Shown: positions 36,258 through 44,400 of the stretch, piece after piece
How positions within the stretch are numbered: position 1 is the first letter of the stretch
How the letters are laid out: every line of letters begins with the position of its first letter
Assembly: GCF_016774335.1 (NCBI RefSeq)
Contig: NZ_JAETWA010000014.1
Location: 124,001-188,000, forward strand
DNA: 64,000 bases
Direction: 5' to 3'
From: Luteimonas saliphila
GTDB lineage: Bacteria; Pseudomonadota; Gammaproteobacteria; Xanthomonadales; Xanthomonadaceae
Translations under genes and position numbers: made by a program
Notes under the pieces: model-generated
Seen by the model: the letters and a program-made list of their open reading frames with translations, nothing else
Told to the model about the DNA's origin: nothing
Databases searched by the model: none

Positions 36258-37936
36258 CACAGCGCCCCCGCCTTGAGTTGGTCAGCCAGCCAGGCGCTGT
36301 TGCGCATCGCCAGCGTCATGATGGTCAGCGTGCAGTTCTTGTGCGGGTTGGAGGCGAACACGCCGCCGTCCATCACGAACAGGTTCGGGCAGTCCCAGGC
36401 CTGGCCCCACTGGTTGGTCACCGAGTCCTCGGGTGAGTCGCCCATCCGCGTGGTGCCCACCTCGTGGATGATCTCGCCGCCCTTCTTGATCGCCTCTTCC
36501 GCGGCAGGCAAGTCGCCGACGGTCGCGCCCATGGTTTCCAGGACGGCCTTCGCGGTCTTGAGGCCGTGCTCGACCTGCTTGAGTTCGTGCTCGGACCATT
36601 TCCAGTGGAAACGCGGCACCGGAATGCCCCACTTGTCCGTGACGCTCGGGTCGATGTCCATGTAGCAATCGTCGTTCGGCAGCATCTCGCCGCGGAGCGC
36701 AAAGTGCACGTAGGCGCCGTAATGCGCGCGCACCTGCTGCTTCAGTTCCGGTCCATAACCCTGCAGGTCGCCACTGACATAGGCGCCCGGTTCGCCAAAG
36801 CGCCCGCCCAGTTCGAAGTGGTACCCGCGCGGAAAATCCAGGTCACCGTTGGCCTGGGCCTCGTGCCCCCACCAGGGAATGAACAGGTGGTTGGCGGTGT
36901 GGCCATCCTCGTTGTAGCGCGGACGGTCCATCAGGGCCGGGACCAGCGCCGACAGGCCCGCGCCGGTCGAATCCATCAGGTTGCGGCCGACCTGGCCGCT
37001 GGAGTTGGCCAGTCCACCGGGGTGCCGGGCGCTTTTCGAGTTGAGCAGGATGCGCGCGGTCTCGCAGGCACTGGCGGCCAGCACCACCACCTTCGCGCCC
37101 ACCTGCTGCTCGGTACCGGTGGTCTTGTCGATGTAGCTGACGCCCGTGACCCGCCCATCGGCATCGGTGGTCACGGTCTTGACCATCGCGTCGGTGACGA
37201 CCCGCAGGTGGCCCGTGGCCTGCGCCATCGGCAGCAGCGAGGTGGTGGTTTGGAACGCGGCGCCGATCGAGCAGCCGTAACCGCAGGGCGTGGCCCAGAA
37301 GCAGGGCGCGCGCTGATCCAGCGCCCGGGTCAGCACGGCCCGGTGCATCGGCACTGCGCTGATGCCGTGCTTCTTCGCGGCGGCGGCGATCAGCAGCTCC
37401 GGGATCCGGGGCATGGGTGGCGGCTGCAGCACGCCGTCCGACGACGGCGGCATGTCGTCCAGGCCGGTATTGGTGCCGCACACGCCCACCAGGGCTTCGG
37501 TCTTGTCGTACCAGGGAGCGAGCTCGTCGTACTCGAACGGCCAGTCAGCGCCGAGGCCATCCCGGCTCTTGCCCTTGAAATCATGTTCGCTGAAACGCAG
37601 CGAATAGCGACCCCAGTGATTGGTGCGTCCGCCCAGCATGCGCGCGCGCCACCACAGGAACTCGGTGCCCTCGGCGGTGGTGTAGGGTTCGCCCGGCACC
37701 TGCCAGCCACCGTCCACGGTGGAATCGTAGAAACCGAAATCCTTGTCCGGCGTGGACGCACCCATCAGCGGCGCGTCGCCGTTGAGCCGGAACATCGGGG
37801 TTTCCGTGGTCGGGTCGTACTTGCGGCCGGCTTCCAGCAGCAGCACCTTGTGGCCCTGGCGGGTCAGCTCGTACGCGGCCATGGCGCCACCGGCGCCCGA
37901 GCCCACGACCAGCACGTGATGGGCGAAATCGTTCAT
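36257..37936 (-). CDS. GMC oxidoreductase, large subunit of a probable glycoside 3-dehydrogenase (set 2)
   Basis: 559 residues. FAD loop HVLVVGSGAGGAMAAYELTR; RARMLGGRTNHWGRYSLRFS; cysteine-bearing CFWATPCGYGCSIGAAFQ; C terminus IIHEVGTTRMGDSPEDSV, NLFVMDGGVFASNPHKNCTL. It has no signal peptide and is followed by its own Tat partner. It differs clearly from the set 1 enzyme, so the two probably arose by separate recruitment and may act on different glycosides. Its start overlaps the end of the TIM/DUF1080 fusion gene (ATGA). Translation of fusion, flavoprotein and partner is therefore linked. Confidence 0.84.
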   Translation of the reverse strand: MNDFAHHVLVVGSGAGGAMAAYELTRQGHKVLLLEAGRKYDPTTETPMFRLNGDAPLMGASTPDKDFGFYDSTVDGGWQVPGEPYTTAEGTEFLWWRARMLGGRTNHWGRYSLRFSEHDFKGKSRDGLGADWPFEYDELAPWYDKTEALVGVCGTNTGLDDMPPSSDGVLQPPPMPRIPELLIAAAAKKHGISAVPMHRAVLTRALDQRAPCFWATPCGYGCSIGAAFQTTTSLLPMAQATGHLRVVTDAMVKTVTTDADGRVTGVSYIDKTTGTEQQVGAKVVVLAASACETARILLNSKSARHPGGLANSSGQVGRNLMDSTGAGLSALVPALMDRPRYNEDGHTANHLFIPWWGHEAQANGDLDFPRGYHFELGGRFGEPGAYVSGDLQGYGPELKQQVRAHYGAYVHFALRGEMLPNDDCYMDIDPSVTDKWGIPVPRFHWKWSEHELKQVEHGLKTAKAVLETMGATVGDLPAAEEAIKKGGEIIHEVGTTRMGDSPEDSVTNQWGQAWDCPNLFVMDGGVFASNPHKNCTLTIMTLAMRNSAWLADQLKAGAL

Positions 37937-39408
37937 CGCTTCAGTTCTTTGATCTTGAGGTTCTTGAACCACACCACGTCGCCGTGGTCCTGCAGGCCGA
38001 TATGGCCGCTGCGGTTGGCGGCGAATCCCGCCCAGTCGGCGAACTTGCTGGCCGCCACCAGCCGCTTCCACTCCGCGCTGCCGATCTCCACCGATGCGGT
38101 CCGCACGCCGTTCTGCCAGATGGTCAGCTGTCCCTGGTCGAGCAGGATGCGCACCCGGTTCCACTCGCCGGCGATCCTGTGCGAGGCTTTGGGCGAGGCG
38201 ATCATGTCGTACAGGGAGCCGGACAGATGCGTGTCCAGCTTGTTGTCGGGATGGCGCTCGTTGTCGAGGATCTGGATTTCCGGCGCGTGCGAGTAGATGT
38301 GCTCGCCGGTTTCATCCGCCAGGATGAAGATGCCGCTGTTGCCGACTTCCGAGATCTTCCAGTCCAGCCTGAGGTCGAAATCCTGGTGCCGGGCCCGGGT
38401 CACGATGTCGCCGCCGCCGGCAGCCGTCAGCTTGATGGCGCCATCCTCGATCACCCACTTCTCGCTCAGCCCCTCCTGCTTGAAGGTGCGCCACTGCGAC
38501 AGGTCCTTGCCGTCGAACAGGAGTTGCCACCCCTCGGCCTGTTCCTGCCTGCTCAGCTGGTTGTCGGCGGGAAGGTGCTCGGCGAGGAAGGCCGCGCCCG
38601 TCCGCACGACGGCGGCAGCGTCGCGCGGAAGGTCGTGCTCGATGATGTACCACTGCACGCCGGCGTCCGCCGCGGCGGGAAGGATCGCATTCCAGTCGAG
38701 CACGCCCTGGCCCAAGGCGGTGAAGCCCTGTTCCTCCGTCGCCTCGCCCTCCGGCGCGTTGTCCTTGGCGTGGACCGCGTACACGCGCCCCGGGAACCTG
38801 CCGAGGAACGCCGCCGGATCGTGGCCGGCGCGCGCCACCCAGGCCAGGTCCAGCTCGACGGCAAGCGCCGGCCCCGCGGCTTCGAACAGCAGCTCGAGCC
38901 CCGTCCTGCCGTCGAAGTCGACCAGCTCGAACTCGTGGTTGTGGTATGCCAGCCGCATGCCCATCGGCTGCAGGCGTGCGGCCAAGGCGCCCAGTTCGCG
39001 GCCCAGCGCGCGCCAGCCTTCGGCGTCGGTCGGGCGCTGGTCTTCCTGCAGCCAGGGCACCACCAGCATGGTGTTGCCGATGGCGCGGTGGGACGCCGCC
39101 ATCTCGTCCAGGTCGCGTTGCAGGTCGGACAGCGCCACGTGGGCCGCGATCGGCTCGATCCCGTACTTGTCCAGGAGCCGTTTCAGCTCCGCGGCGGGGA
39201 CATTCTGCGTGCCGACCGTCTCCACCGCGCGGACGCCGGCGTCGTGGACGATCTTCAGCTGGTCTTCGAGCGAGCCGGCGTTGCGCAGCGTGTACATCTG
39301 CACGGCGACGGGCTTGGCGGCGGCATCGCCCGGTTGCGCCCAGGCGGGCAGGGCGGTGCAGAGCGCGAGTGCCGCGGTCGCGATCGTGCGCAGGGTAAGG
39401 ATCGTCAT
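37933..39408 (-). CDS. Secreted TIM-barrel + DUF1080 fusion protein
   Basis: 491 residues with two catalytic-type domains. Sec signal MTILTLRTIATAALALCTAL ending PAWA-QPG. Residues ~32-280 form an AP_endonuc_2/xylose-isomerase-like barrel with RLAYHNHEFELVDFDGRTG, LAVELDLAWVARAGHD, VHAKDNAPEGE and YIIEHDLPRD. Residues ~288-491 are a DUF1080 domain: GWQLLFDGKDLSQWRTFKQE, FDLRLDWKISEVGNSGIFIL, IQILDNERHPDNKLDTHLSG, GEWNRVRILLDQGQ, DHGDVVWFKNLKIKEL. DUF1080 members act on 3-keto-glycosides, and similar barrels occur in 3-keto-glycoside lyases/deglycosidases. The fusion would join two successive steps in the periplasm. A strong ribosome site (GGAGGACACC) precedes the ATG. Confidence 0.85.
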   Translation of the reverse strand: MTILTLRTIATAALALCTALPAWAQPGDAAAKPVAVQMYTLRNAGSLEDQLKIVHDAGVRAVETVGTQNVPAAELKRLLDKYGIEPIAAHVALSDLQRDLDEMAASHRAIGNTMLVVPWLQEDQRPTDAEGWRALGRELGALAARLQPMGMRLAYHNHEFELVDFDGRTGLELLFEAAGPALAVELDLAWVARAGHDPAAFLGRFPGRVYAVHAKDNAPEGEATEEQGFTALGQGVLDWNAILPAAADAGVQWYIIEHDLPRDAAAVVRTGAAFLAEHLPADNQLSRQEQAEGWQLLFDGKDLSQWRTFKQEGLSEKWVIEDGAIKLTAAGGGDIVTRARHQDFDLRLDWKISEVGNSGIFILADETGEHIYSHAPEIQILDNERHPDNKLDTHLSGSLYDMIASPKASHRIAGEWNRVRILLDQGQLTIWQNGVRTASVEIGSAEWKRLVAASKFADWAGFAANRSGHIGLQDHGDVVWFKNLKIKELKR

Positions 39409-39458
39409 GGTGTCCTCCGGAGATTGTGGTAACGGCGAATGGAATCCGCCCCGCGCTT

Positions 39459-39598
39459 AAGGCAATACTGAAAAATTGTCATTTCGAGCGTAGCGAGAAA
39501 TCTATGCCGTTCATTTCCCGAGATTGACCGGCTTCGCCGTTGTGAAGCTCTTCTCACTGCGTTCGGAACGACAAACCGGACTTTTTCAGCATTGCCTT
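39459..39598. repeat. 140-bp inverted-repeat (MITE-like) element containing REP unit (copy 2)
   Basis: Terminal arms AAGGCAATACTGAAAAA (39459-39475) and its reverse complement with one mismatch (39582-39598). Inside, TGTCATTTCGAGCG...TAGCGAGAA (39477-39499) pairs imperfectly with TTCTCACTGCGTTCGGAACG (39551-39570). The whole can fold into a long stem. It lies between the Gfo/Idh stop and the fusion-gene start, within the presumed operon. No transposase is present. Confidence 0.7.
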
Positions 39599-39660
39599 GA
39601 CGCGCTGCAGGCAAACGATACCGGCGCGGCCAGCGAGGGGTCCCGGCGCGCCGCGGGAAC

Positions 39661-40785
39661 TCAGGCGATCGGCGTCCATGCGCGCGACCTGGCAGAAGCG
39701 ATGACGCGATCGACGATGAGCGCCGAGCGCAGGCCGTCCTCGAACGTCGGCAGGCCCTCCGGGCGTTCGTCCGCGATCGCCCGGTAGGTGTCGGCCACGA
39801 ACGCCTCGAAACAGTTGGCGTAGCCCTGCGCATGACCGGCTGGCAGCACCGACAGTCGCCGTTGCTCGGCGCTGCCGGCACCCGGGCCGCGCACGAAGAC
39901 TTCCTCGCGCTGGTCCGGATAGCCCATCCACAGCCGCTCGCAGTCCTCCTGGTCGAACGCCACGCTGGCCTTCGCCCCGTCGATCTCGAACCACAGGCGG
40001 TTGCGGCGCCCGGCCGAGACCTGGCTGACGGTGACGGTCGCCAGCGTGCCGTCGCCGGTCCTGAACATGGCCGCGGCCACGTCCTCGCTGGACACCGCCT
40101 GGGTGTCGCCGCCGGCCGCGGGCGTGGTGAAGCTCTTGCCGGTGGCCACGCCGCGCTCGCCGATCACCGTCTCGAAAACGGCGCTGACTTCGGCGAAACG
40201 CTCGCCGCCGACCCATTCCACCAGGTCGCACCAGTGCGAGCCGATGTCGGCGAACACGCGCGATGCGCCGCCGAGCGCCGGGTCCACGCGCCAGTTGTTG
40301 CTGGCCGGATCCAGCAGCCAGTCCTGCAGGTAGCTGCCGTGGATCAGGCGCAGCGGGCCCAGTTCGCCCTGGGCGATGCGCGCACGCGCCTCGCGCACCA
40401 CCGGGTGGTAGCGGTAGACGAAGGGCACCGTGGCCACCTGCCCGGTGGACGCGGCCAGCGCCGCCAGCGCACGCGCGTCTTCCAGGGTGGTGGCCAGCGG
40501 CTTCTCGCAGACCACGTGTTTGCCCGCTTCCAGCGCCGCCTGCGCCATCGATCGGTGCAGGTGGTTGGGCGTGCACACATGCACGACCTGCACCTGCGGA
40601 TCGGCGATCACGTCCTCGATTCCGCCATAGCCCCGGGCCACGCCCCAGGCCTGCGCCACGTCCTGCGCACGCGCGGGCGAGGACGCGGCCACGCCGCGCA
40701 CCGTGGCGCCGGCCAGCACCGCCGCGCGGCGATGCACCGCGCCGATCATCCCGGTGCCGACGATGGCAACTCCCAGCGTACCCAT
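39661..40785 (-). CDS. Gfo/Idh/MocA-family oxidoreductase
   Basis: 374 residues, no signal peptide. NAD(P)-binding LGVAIVGTGMIGAVHRRAAV, then VHVCTPNHLHRSMAQAALEA, GKHVVCEKPLATTLEDA (the conserved EKP lysine) and the C-terminal sheet domain with YLQDWLLDPASNNWRVDP, ADIGSHWCDLVEWV. These enzymes oxidise or reduce sugar hydroxyl/keto groups. In a 3-keto-sugar pathway the cytoplasmic member would reduce the imported 3-keto-hexose or its derivative to a normal sugar. The 10-bp gap to the MFS gene upstream and shared strand indicate one transcript. Confidence 0.9.
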   Translation of the reverse strand: MGTLGVAIVGTGMIGAVHRRAAVLAGATVRGVAASSPARAQDVAQAWGVARGYGGIEDVIADPQVQVVHVCTPNHLHRSMAQAALEAGKHVVCEKPLATTLEDARALAALAASTGQVATVPFVYRYHPVVREARARIAQGELGPLRLIHGSYLQDWLLDPASNNWRVDPALGGASRVFADIGSHWCDLVEWVGGERFAEVSAVFETVIGERGVATGKSFTTPAAGGDTQAVSSEDVAAAMFRTGDGTLATVTVSQVSAGRRNRLWFEIDGAKASVAFDQEDCERLWMGYPDQREEVFVRGPGAGSAEQRRLSVLPAGHAQGYANCFEAFVADTYRAIADERPEGLPTFEDGLRSALIVDRVIASARSRAWTPIA

Positions 40786-40795
40786 GGCGCGGCCC

Positions 40796-42019
40796 TCAGT
40801 GAGTGGGCGAAGCGGCAGGCGTCGCCGCCCGCCCTTCGCGGAACAGGAACAGGAAGGCCACCAGCACCACGAACGCGACCCCGGCCGGGAACAGCCAGAT
40901 CCGCTCCCAGTCCGGGCCGGCCTCGGTGGTGTAGTACTCCACGACCGCGCCCGACAGGAAGGTGCCGATGAGCATGCCCACGCCGTAGGTGGCCAGGGTG
41001 ATGAAGCCCTGCGCGCTGCTGCGGAATTTCTGCCCGGCGTGCGCGTCGGTGTAGATCTGGCCGGTGACGAAGAAGAAGTCGTAGCAGATGCCGTGCAGCA
41101 CGATGCCGATCACCAGCAGCGCGAAGCCCGCGTCCGCGTCGCCGAAGGCGAACATCACGTAGCGCAGCACCCACGCGCCCATGCCCACCGCCAGCATCAC
41201 CTTCACCCCCAGGCGCACGAACAGGAACGGCATGGCCAGCATCAGCAGCACTTCGGACACCTGGCCCAGCGACTGCAGCCCGGCCGCGCCGCGCACGCCC
41301 ACGTCGTTGAGGAAGGGGTTGGTGAAGTTGTAGTAGAACGACAGCGGGATGCAGATCGCGATCGAGGCCAGGAAGAACACCAGGTAGGCGCGCGACTTGA
41401 GCAGGTGCAGCGCCGCATCCAGCCCGAGGATCTCGCCCAGCTTCGCACCCCGCTCGCGCGCCAGTGGCGGCGTGTGCGGCAGGGTCAGCGCGTATAGGCC
41501 CAGCACCGCGGACGCGATCGCGGCCATCTTGAAGGTCAGGTCCAGGCGCTGGGTCTGCTCCCAGCCCAGCCAGCCGATCAGCACGCCGGCGACGATCCAG
41601 CCGACGCTGCCGGCCACGCGCACCGGCGGGAACTGCTTCTCCGGCGACTGCATGTGCCGCATCGCGATGCTGGTGGCCAGCGCCAGGGTCGGCATGAACA
41701 GCAGCATGTAGCCGAAGACGAAGCCGGAGAACGCGTTGAAGCTGGTGGCCGTCGACGCCCCCCACATCAGCGCCGCGCCGGTCAGGTGCAGCAGGGCGAG
41801 GATGCGCTGCGCGGCGAAGTAGCGGTCGGCGATCAGCCCGACCAGGAACGGCGCGACGATCGCGCCGACGGACTGGCTGAGGAACGCGGTCGCCACCTGG
41901 CTGGCGCTGGCCTGCAGGGGGCCATTGACCAGGTACGTGCCCAGGGTCACGAACCAGGCGCCCCAGATGAAGAACTGCAGGAACATCATCACGCCAAGGC
42001 GCGACATCGTGGCCGTCAT
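40796..42019 (-). CDS. MFS permease of the NupG (nucleoside:H+ symporter) type
   Basis: 407 residues, about 12 hydrophobic helices beginning LGVMMFLQFFIWGAWFVTLG (the conserved FxWGAW motif of the family). Others include VGAIVAPFLVGLIADRYFAA, GWIVAGVLIGWLGWE, FYYNFTNPFLNDVGV, GICYDFFFVTGQIYTDAHAG. Although named for nucleosides, many relatives in sugar loci probably import sugars. Here it would carry the keto-sugar or its product inward. The start at 42019 is preceded by GGGAGGGG at 5 nt, a very strong ribosome site. Confidence 0.88.
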   Translation of the reverse strand: MTATMSRLGVMMFLQFFIWGAWFVTLGTYLVNGPLQASASQVATAFLSQSVGAIVAPFLVGLIADRYFAAQRILALLHLTGAALMWGASTATSFNAFSGFVFGYMLLFMPTLALATSIAMRHMQSPEKQFPPVRVAGSVGWIVAGVLIGWLGWEQTQRLDLTFKMAAIASAVLGLYALTLPHTPPLARERGAKLGEILGLDAALHLLKSRAYLVFFLASIAICIPLSFYYNFTNPFLNDVGVRGAAGLQSLGQVSEVLLMLAMPFLFVRLGVKVMLAVGMGAWVLRYVMFAFGDADAGFALLVIGIVLHGICYDFFFVTGQIYTDAHAGQKFRSSAQGFITLATYGVGMLIGTFLSGAVVEYYTTEAGPDWERIWLFPAGVAFVVLVAFLFLFREGRAATPAASPTH

Positions 42020-42062
42020 TGCATCCCCTCCCAGGGTGGTGCCCGCATCAAGCGGTATGGAT

Positions 42063-43115
42063 TCAAAGCCCCAGCATGCCGCGCAGCGCCTTCGGGTCGG
42101 CGCCGCCATCGGCAAAGTCGTCGAACGCGCGTCCGGTCACGCGGATCAGGTGCTCGCGGATGAAGGCCGCGCCCTCGCGCGCGCCGTCCTCCGGGTGCTT
42201 CAGGCAGCACTCCCACTCCACGACCGCCCAGCCGGGGAAATCGTACTGGGCCAGCTTCGAGAAGATCGCCTTGAAGTCGACCTGCCCGTCTCCGAGCGAG
42301 CGGAACCGGCCCGGGCGGTCGATCCAGCCCTGGTAACCGCCATACACGCCGCTGCGCGCGTCGGCGCGGTACTCGGCGTCCTTGGCGTGGAACATGCCGA
42401 TGCGCGCGTGGTAGCGGTCGATGAAGCCCAGGTAGTCCATCTGCTGCAGCAGCAGGTGGCTGGGGTCGTAGAGGATCTTCGCGCGCGGATGGTGGTCGAC
42501 CGCGTCGAGGAAGCGCTCGAAGGTCGCGCCGTCGTGCAGGTCCTCGCCCGGATGGATCTCGTAGCACAGGTCCACGCCGCACTCGTCGAAGGCGTCGAGG
42601 ATCGGGCGCCAGCGGCGGCCGAGTTCGGCGAAGGCCTCGTCCACCAGGCCGGGCGGGCGCTGTGGCCAGGGATAGAGGTACGGCCAGGCAAGTGCGCCGG
42701 AGAAGGTGGCGTGCGCGGTGAGCCCCAGGCGCTGGCTGGCCTGAGCCGCCAGGTTCAGCTGTTCCACCGCCCAGGCCTGCCGCGCGGCCGGGTTGCCGCG
42801 CCGGTCTTCCGGGGCGAACCCGTCGAAGAGGGCGTCGTAGGCCGGGTGCACGGCCACCAGCTGGCCCTGCAGGTGGGTGGACAGCTCGGTGATCCGGATG
42901 CCGTGGCCGGCCAGCATGCCGGCGAGGTCGTCGCAATAGGCCTGGCTCTCCGCGGCCTGGGCGAGATCGAAGATGTGCGGCGCGCTGGTCGGCACCTGCA
43001 CGCCGCGATAGCCGAATCCGGCGGCCCACTGGGCCAGGGTGTCCAGGCGGTCGAACGGAGGCTCGTCGCCGATGAACTGGGCCAGGAACAGCGCCGGGCC
43101 CTGCAGTGTCCGCAT
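42063..43115 (-). CDS. Cytoplasmic xylose-isomerase-like TIM-barrel protein
   Basis: 350 residues, no signal peptide. AP_endonuc_2 family barrel: RGVQVPTSAPHIFDLAQAAE, ITELSTHLQGQLVAVHPAYD, CGVDLCYEIHPGEDLHDGAT (Glu, His), ILYDPSHLLLQQMDYLGFID (Asp, His), IGMFHAKDAEYRAD (His), GWAVVEWECCLKHPEDG (Glu). These residues would bind a divalent metal. It is likely an isomerase/epimerase or lyase for the imported keto-sugar. It is the first gene of the minus-strand operon: the LacI-type palindrome ends only 13 bp upstream of its start, and AGGTGG forms the ribosome site. The upstream frame to 43223 is not used. Confidence 0.87.
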   Translation of the reverse strand: MRTLQGPALFLAQFIGDEPPFDRLDTLAQWAAGFGYRGVQVPTSAPHIFDLAQAAESQAYCDDLAGMLAGHGIRITELSTHLQGQLVAVHPAYDALFDGFAPEDRRGNPAARQAWAVEQLNLAAQASQRLGLTAHATFSGALAWPYLYPWPQRPPGLVDEAFAELGRRWRPILDAFDECGVDLCYEIHPGEDLHDGATFERFLDAVDHHPRAKILYDPSHLLLQQMDYLGFIDRYHARIGMFHAKDAEYRADARSGVYGGYQGWIDRPGRFRSLGDGQVDFKAIFSKLAQYDFPGWAVVEWECCLKHPEDGAREGAAFIREHLIRVTGRAFDDFADGGADPKALRGMLGL

Positions 43116-43127
43116 GCCGAACCACCT

Positions 43128-43145
43128 GATGCAATCGATTGCATC
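43128..43145. promoter_or_regulatory. LacI-type operator between the TIM-barrel operon and the lacI-family gene
   Basis: GATGCAATCGATTGCATC is an 18-bp perfect palindrome whose 14-bp core is identical to the site at 31173-31186. It lies 13 bp before the minus-strand operon start and 68 bp before the regulator start, so it can repress both directions. Confidence 0.78.
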
Positions 43146-43212
43146 CGATCCTAGCATGCGATGATCGGAGCACGCGTTGTGCACTGCATCGCGCGCATCC
43201 GGGGACGGGGAC

Positions 43213-44226
43213 ATGGCCACCATCTACGACATCGCCAGGTACGTCGGCGTCTCGGCGGGCACCGTGTCCCGCGCGCTCTCGCGGCCCGAGAAGGTCCTGC
43301 CTGACACGCGCAAGCGCATCGAGCAGGCCGCCGCCGCGCTGGGCTACGTCCCCAATGCGGTGGCCCGGACGCTCAGGACCCAGCGCAGCGCCAAGATCCT
43401 GATCACGGTGCCGGACATCGGCAACCCGTTCTTCGCCCAGGTCCTCAAGGGCGCGGAGGAGGCCGCACAGGCCGCGGGCTACGCGGTCCTGCTCGGCGAT
43501 ACCGAGCACCAGGCGGAGCGCGAGGAGCGCTACGCGCAGATGCTGCCGCGCAACCAGGCCGACGGCATGATCGTCCTCGGGCACCGGCTTCCGCCGACCG
43601 CGCGGGAGATCGTCCGGCAACTCGGCGCGACGGCGCCGGTGGTCAACGGCTGCGAGTTCGATCCGACGCTGGGGATTCCCAGCGTGCACATCGACAACGC
43701 GGCCGCGGCGCGCACGGCGATGGAGCACCTGTATGCGCTGGGGCACGCGCGGATCGCCGTGGTGGGTGGCCCGACCGACAACCCGCTGCATCGGCAGCGC
43801 CTGGAAGGGGCCATGGCCGCGGCCAGGGCGCACGGCCGTGTGGACCTGCTGACGACGGTGCCCGGCGACTTCTCGGTGGAGTCCGGCCACGCGGCCGCGA
43901 CGCAGTTCCTGGCCCGGGCGCCTGCGCCCACCGCCGCGTTCTGTTTCAGCGACCAGATGGCGTTGGGCGTGCTCGCGGCGTGCAGGGACCTGGGCGTCCG
44001 CGTGCCGGAGGACTTTTCCGTGGTCGGTTTCGATGACCTGGCGTCCTCGCGCTACCTGAGCCCGCCGCTGACGACCATCAGCCAGCCCATGCGGGAGATC
44101 GGCGTCCGCGCGGCCAGGCTCCTGCTGGCCATCATCGAGGGGGTCGACGTGCCGCACCAGCAGACCCTCGACTTCAGCCTGATGCTGCGCGGGTCGACCG
44201 CCGCGCCACCGGAGCGGCGCCTCTGA
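43213..44226 (+). CDS. LacI-family transcriptional repressor of the glycoside cluster
   Basis: 337 residues. N-terminal HTH ATIYDIARYVGVSAGTVSRA and hinge helix VPNAVARTLRTQRS, which inserts at the central CG of the operator. The effector domain resembles a sugar-binding periplasmic protein: ILITVPDIGNPFFAQVLKGA, NQADGMIVLGHRLP, IAVVGGPTDNPLHRQRLEGA, FSDQMALGVLAACRDLGVRV, VVGFDDLASSRYLSPPLTT. The start at 43213 (MATIYD) is chosen over a 12-codon extension. It is divergent from the TIM-barrel operon. The shared palindromes define a probable regulon including its own gene. The inducer is presumably a keto-sugar or free sugar. Confidence 0.93.
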   Translation: MATIYDIARYVGVSAGTVSRALSRPEKVLPDTRKRIEQAAAALGYVPNAVARTLRTQRSAKILITVPDIGNPFFAQVLKGAEEAAQAAGYAVLLGDTEHQAEREERYAQMLPRNQADGMIVLGHRLPPTAREIVRQLGATAPVVNGCEFDPTLGIPSVHIDNAAAARTAMEHLYALGHARIAVVGGPTDNPLHRQRLEGAMAAARAHGRVDLLTTVPGDFSVESGHAAATQFLARAPAPTAAFCFSDQMALGVLAACRDLGVRVPEDFSVVGFDDLASSRYLSPPLTTISQPMREIGVRAARLLLAIIEGVDVPHQQTLDFSLMLRGSTAAPPERRL

Positions 44227-44400
44227 CGCGCTGTGACCGGGCGCAGGTGGCCACCAGGCAACCTGCGCTGCGCCCGACGGCTCCGCCGGTTGGCGGCAGA
44301 CGCAAAACGCGCGGGCGCCGTACATCGCGCCGGCCGCGGAAAGGATCCATGCGCGCATGGACCTCGGCGGTACAGGCCGGGCACGCTCGGCGTGGCTAAA

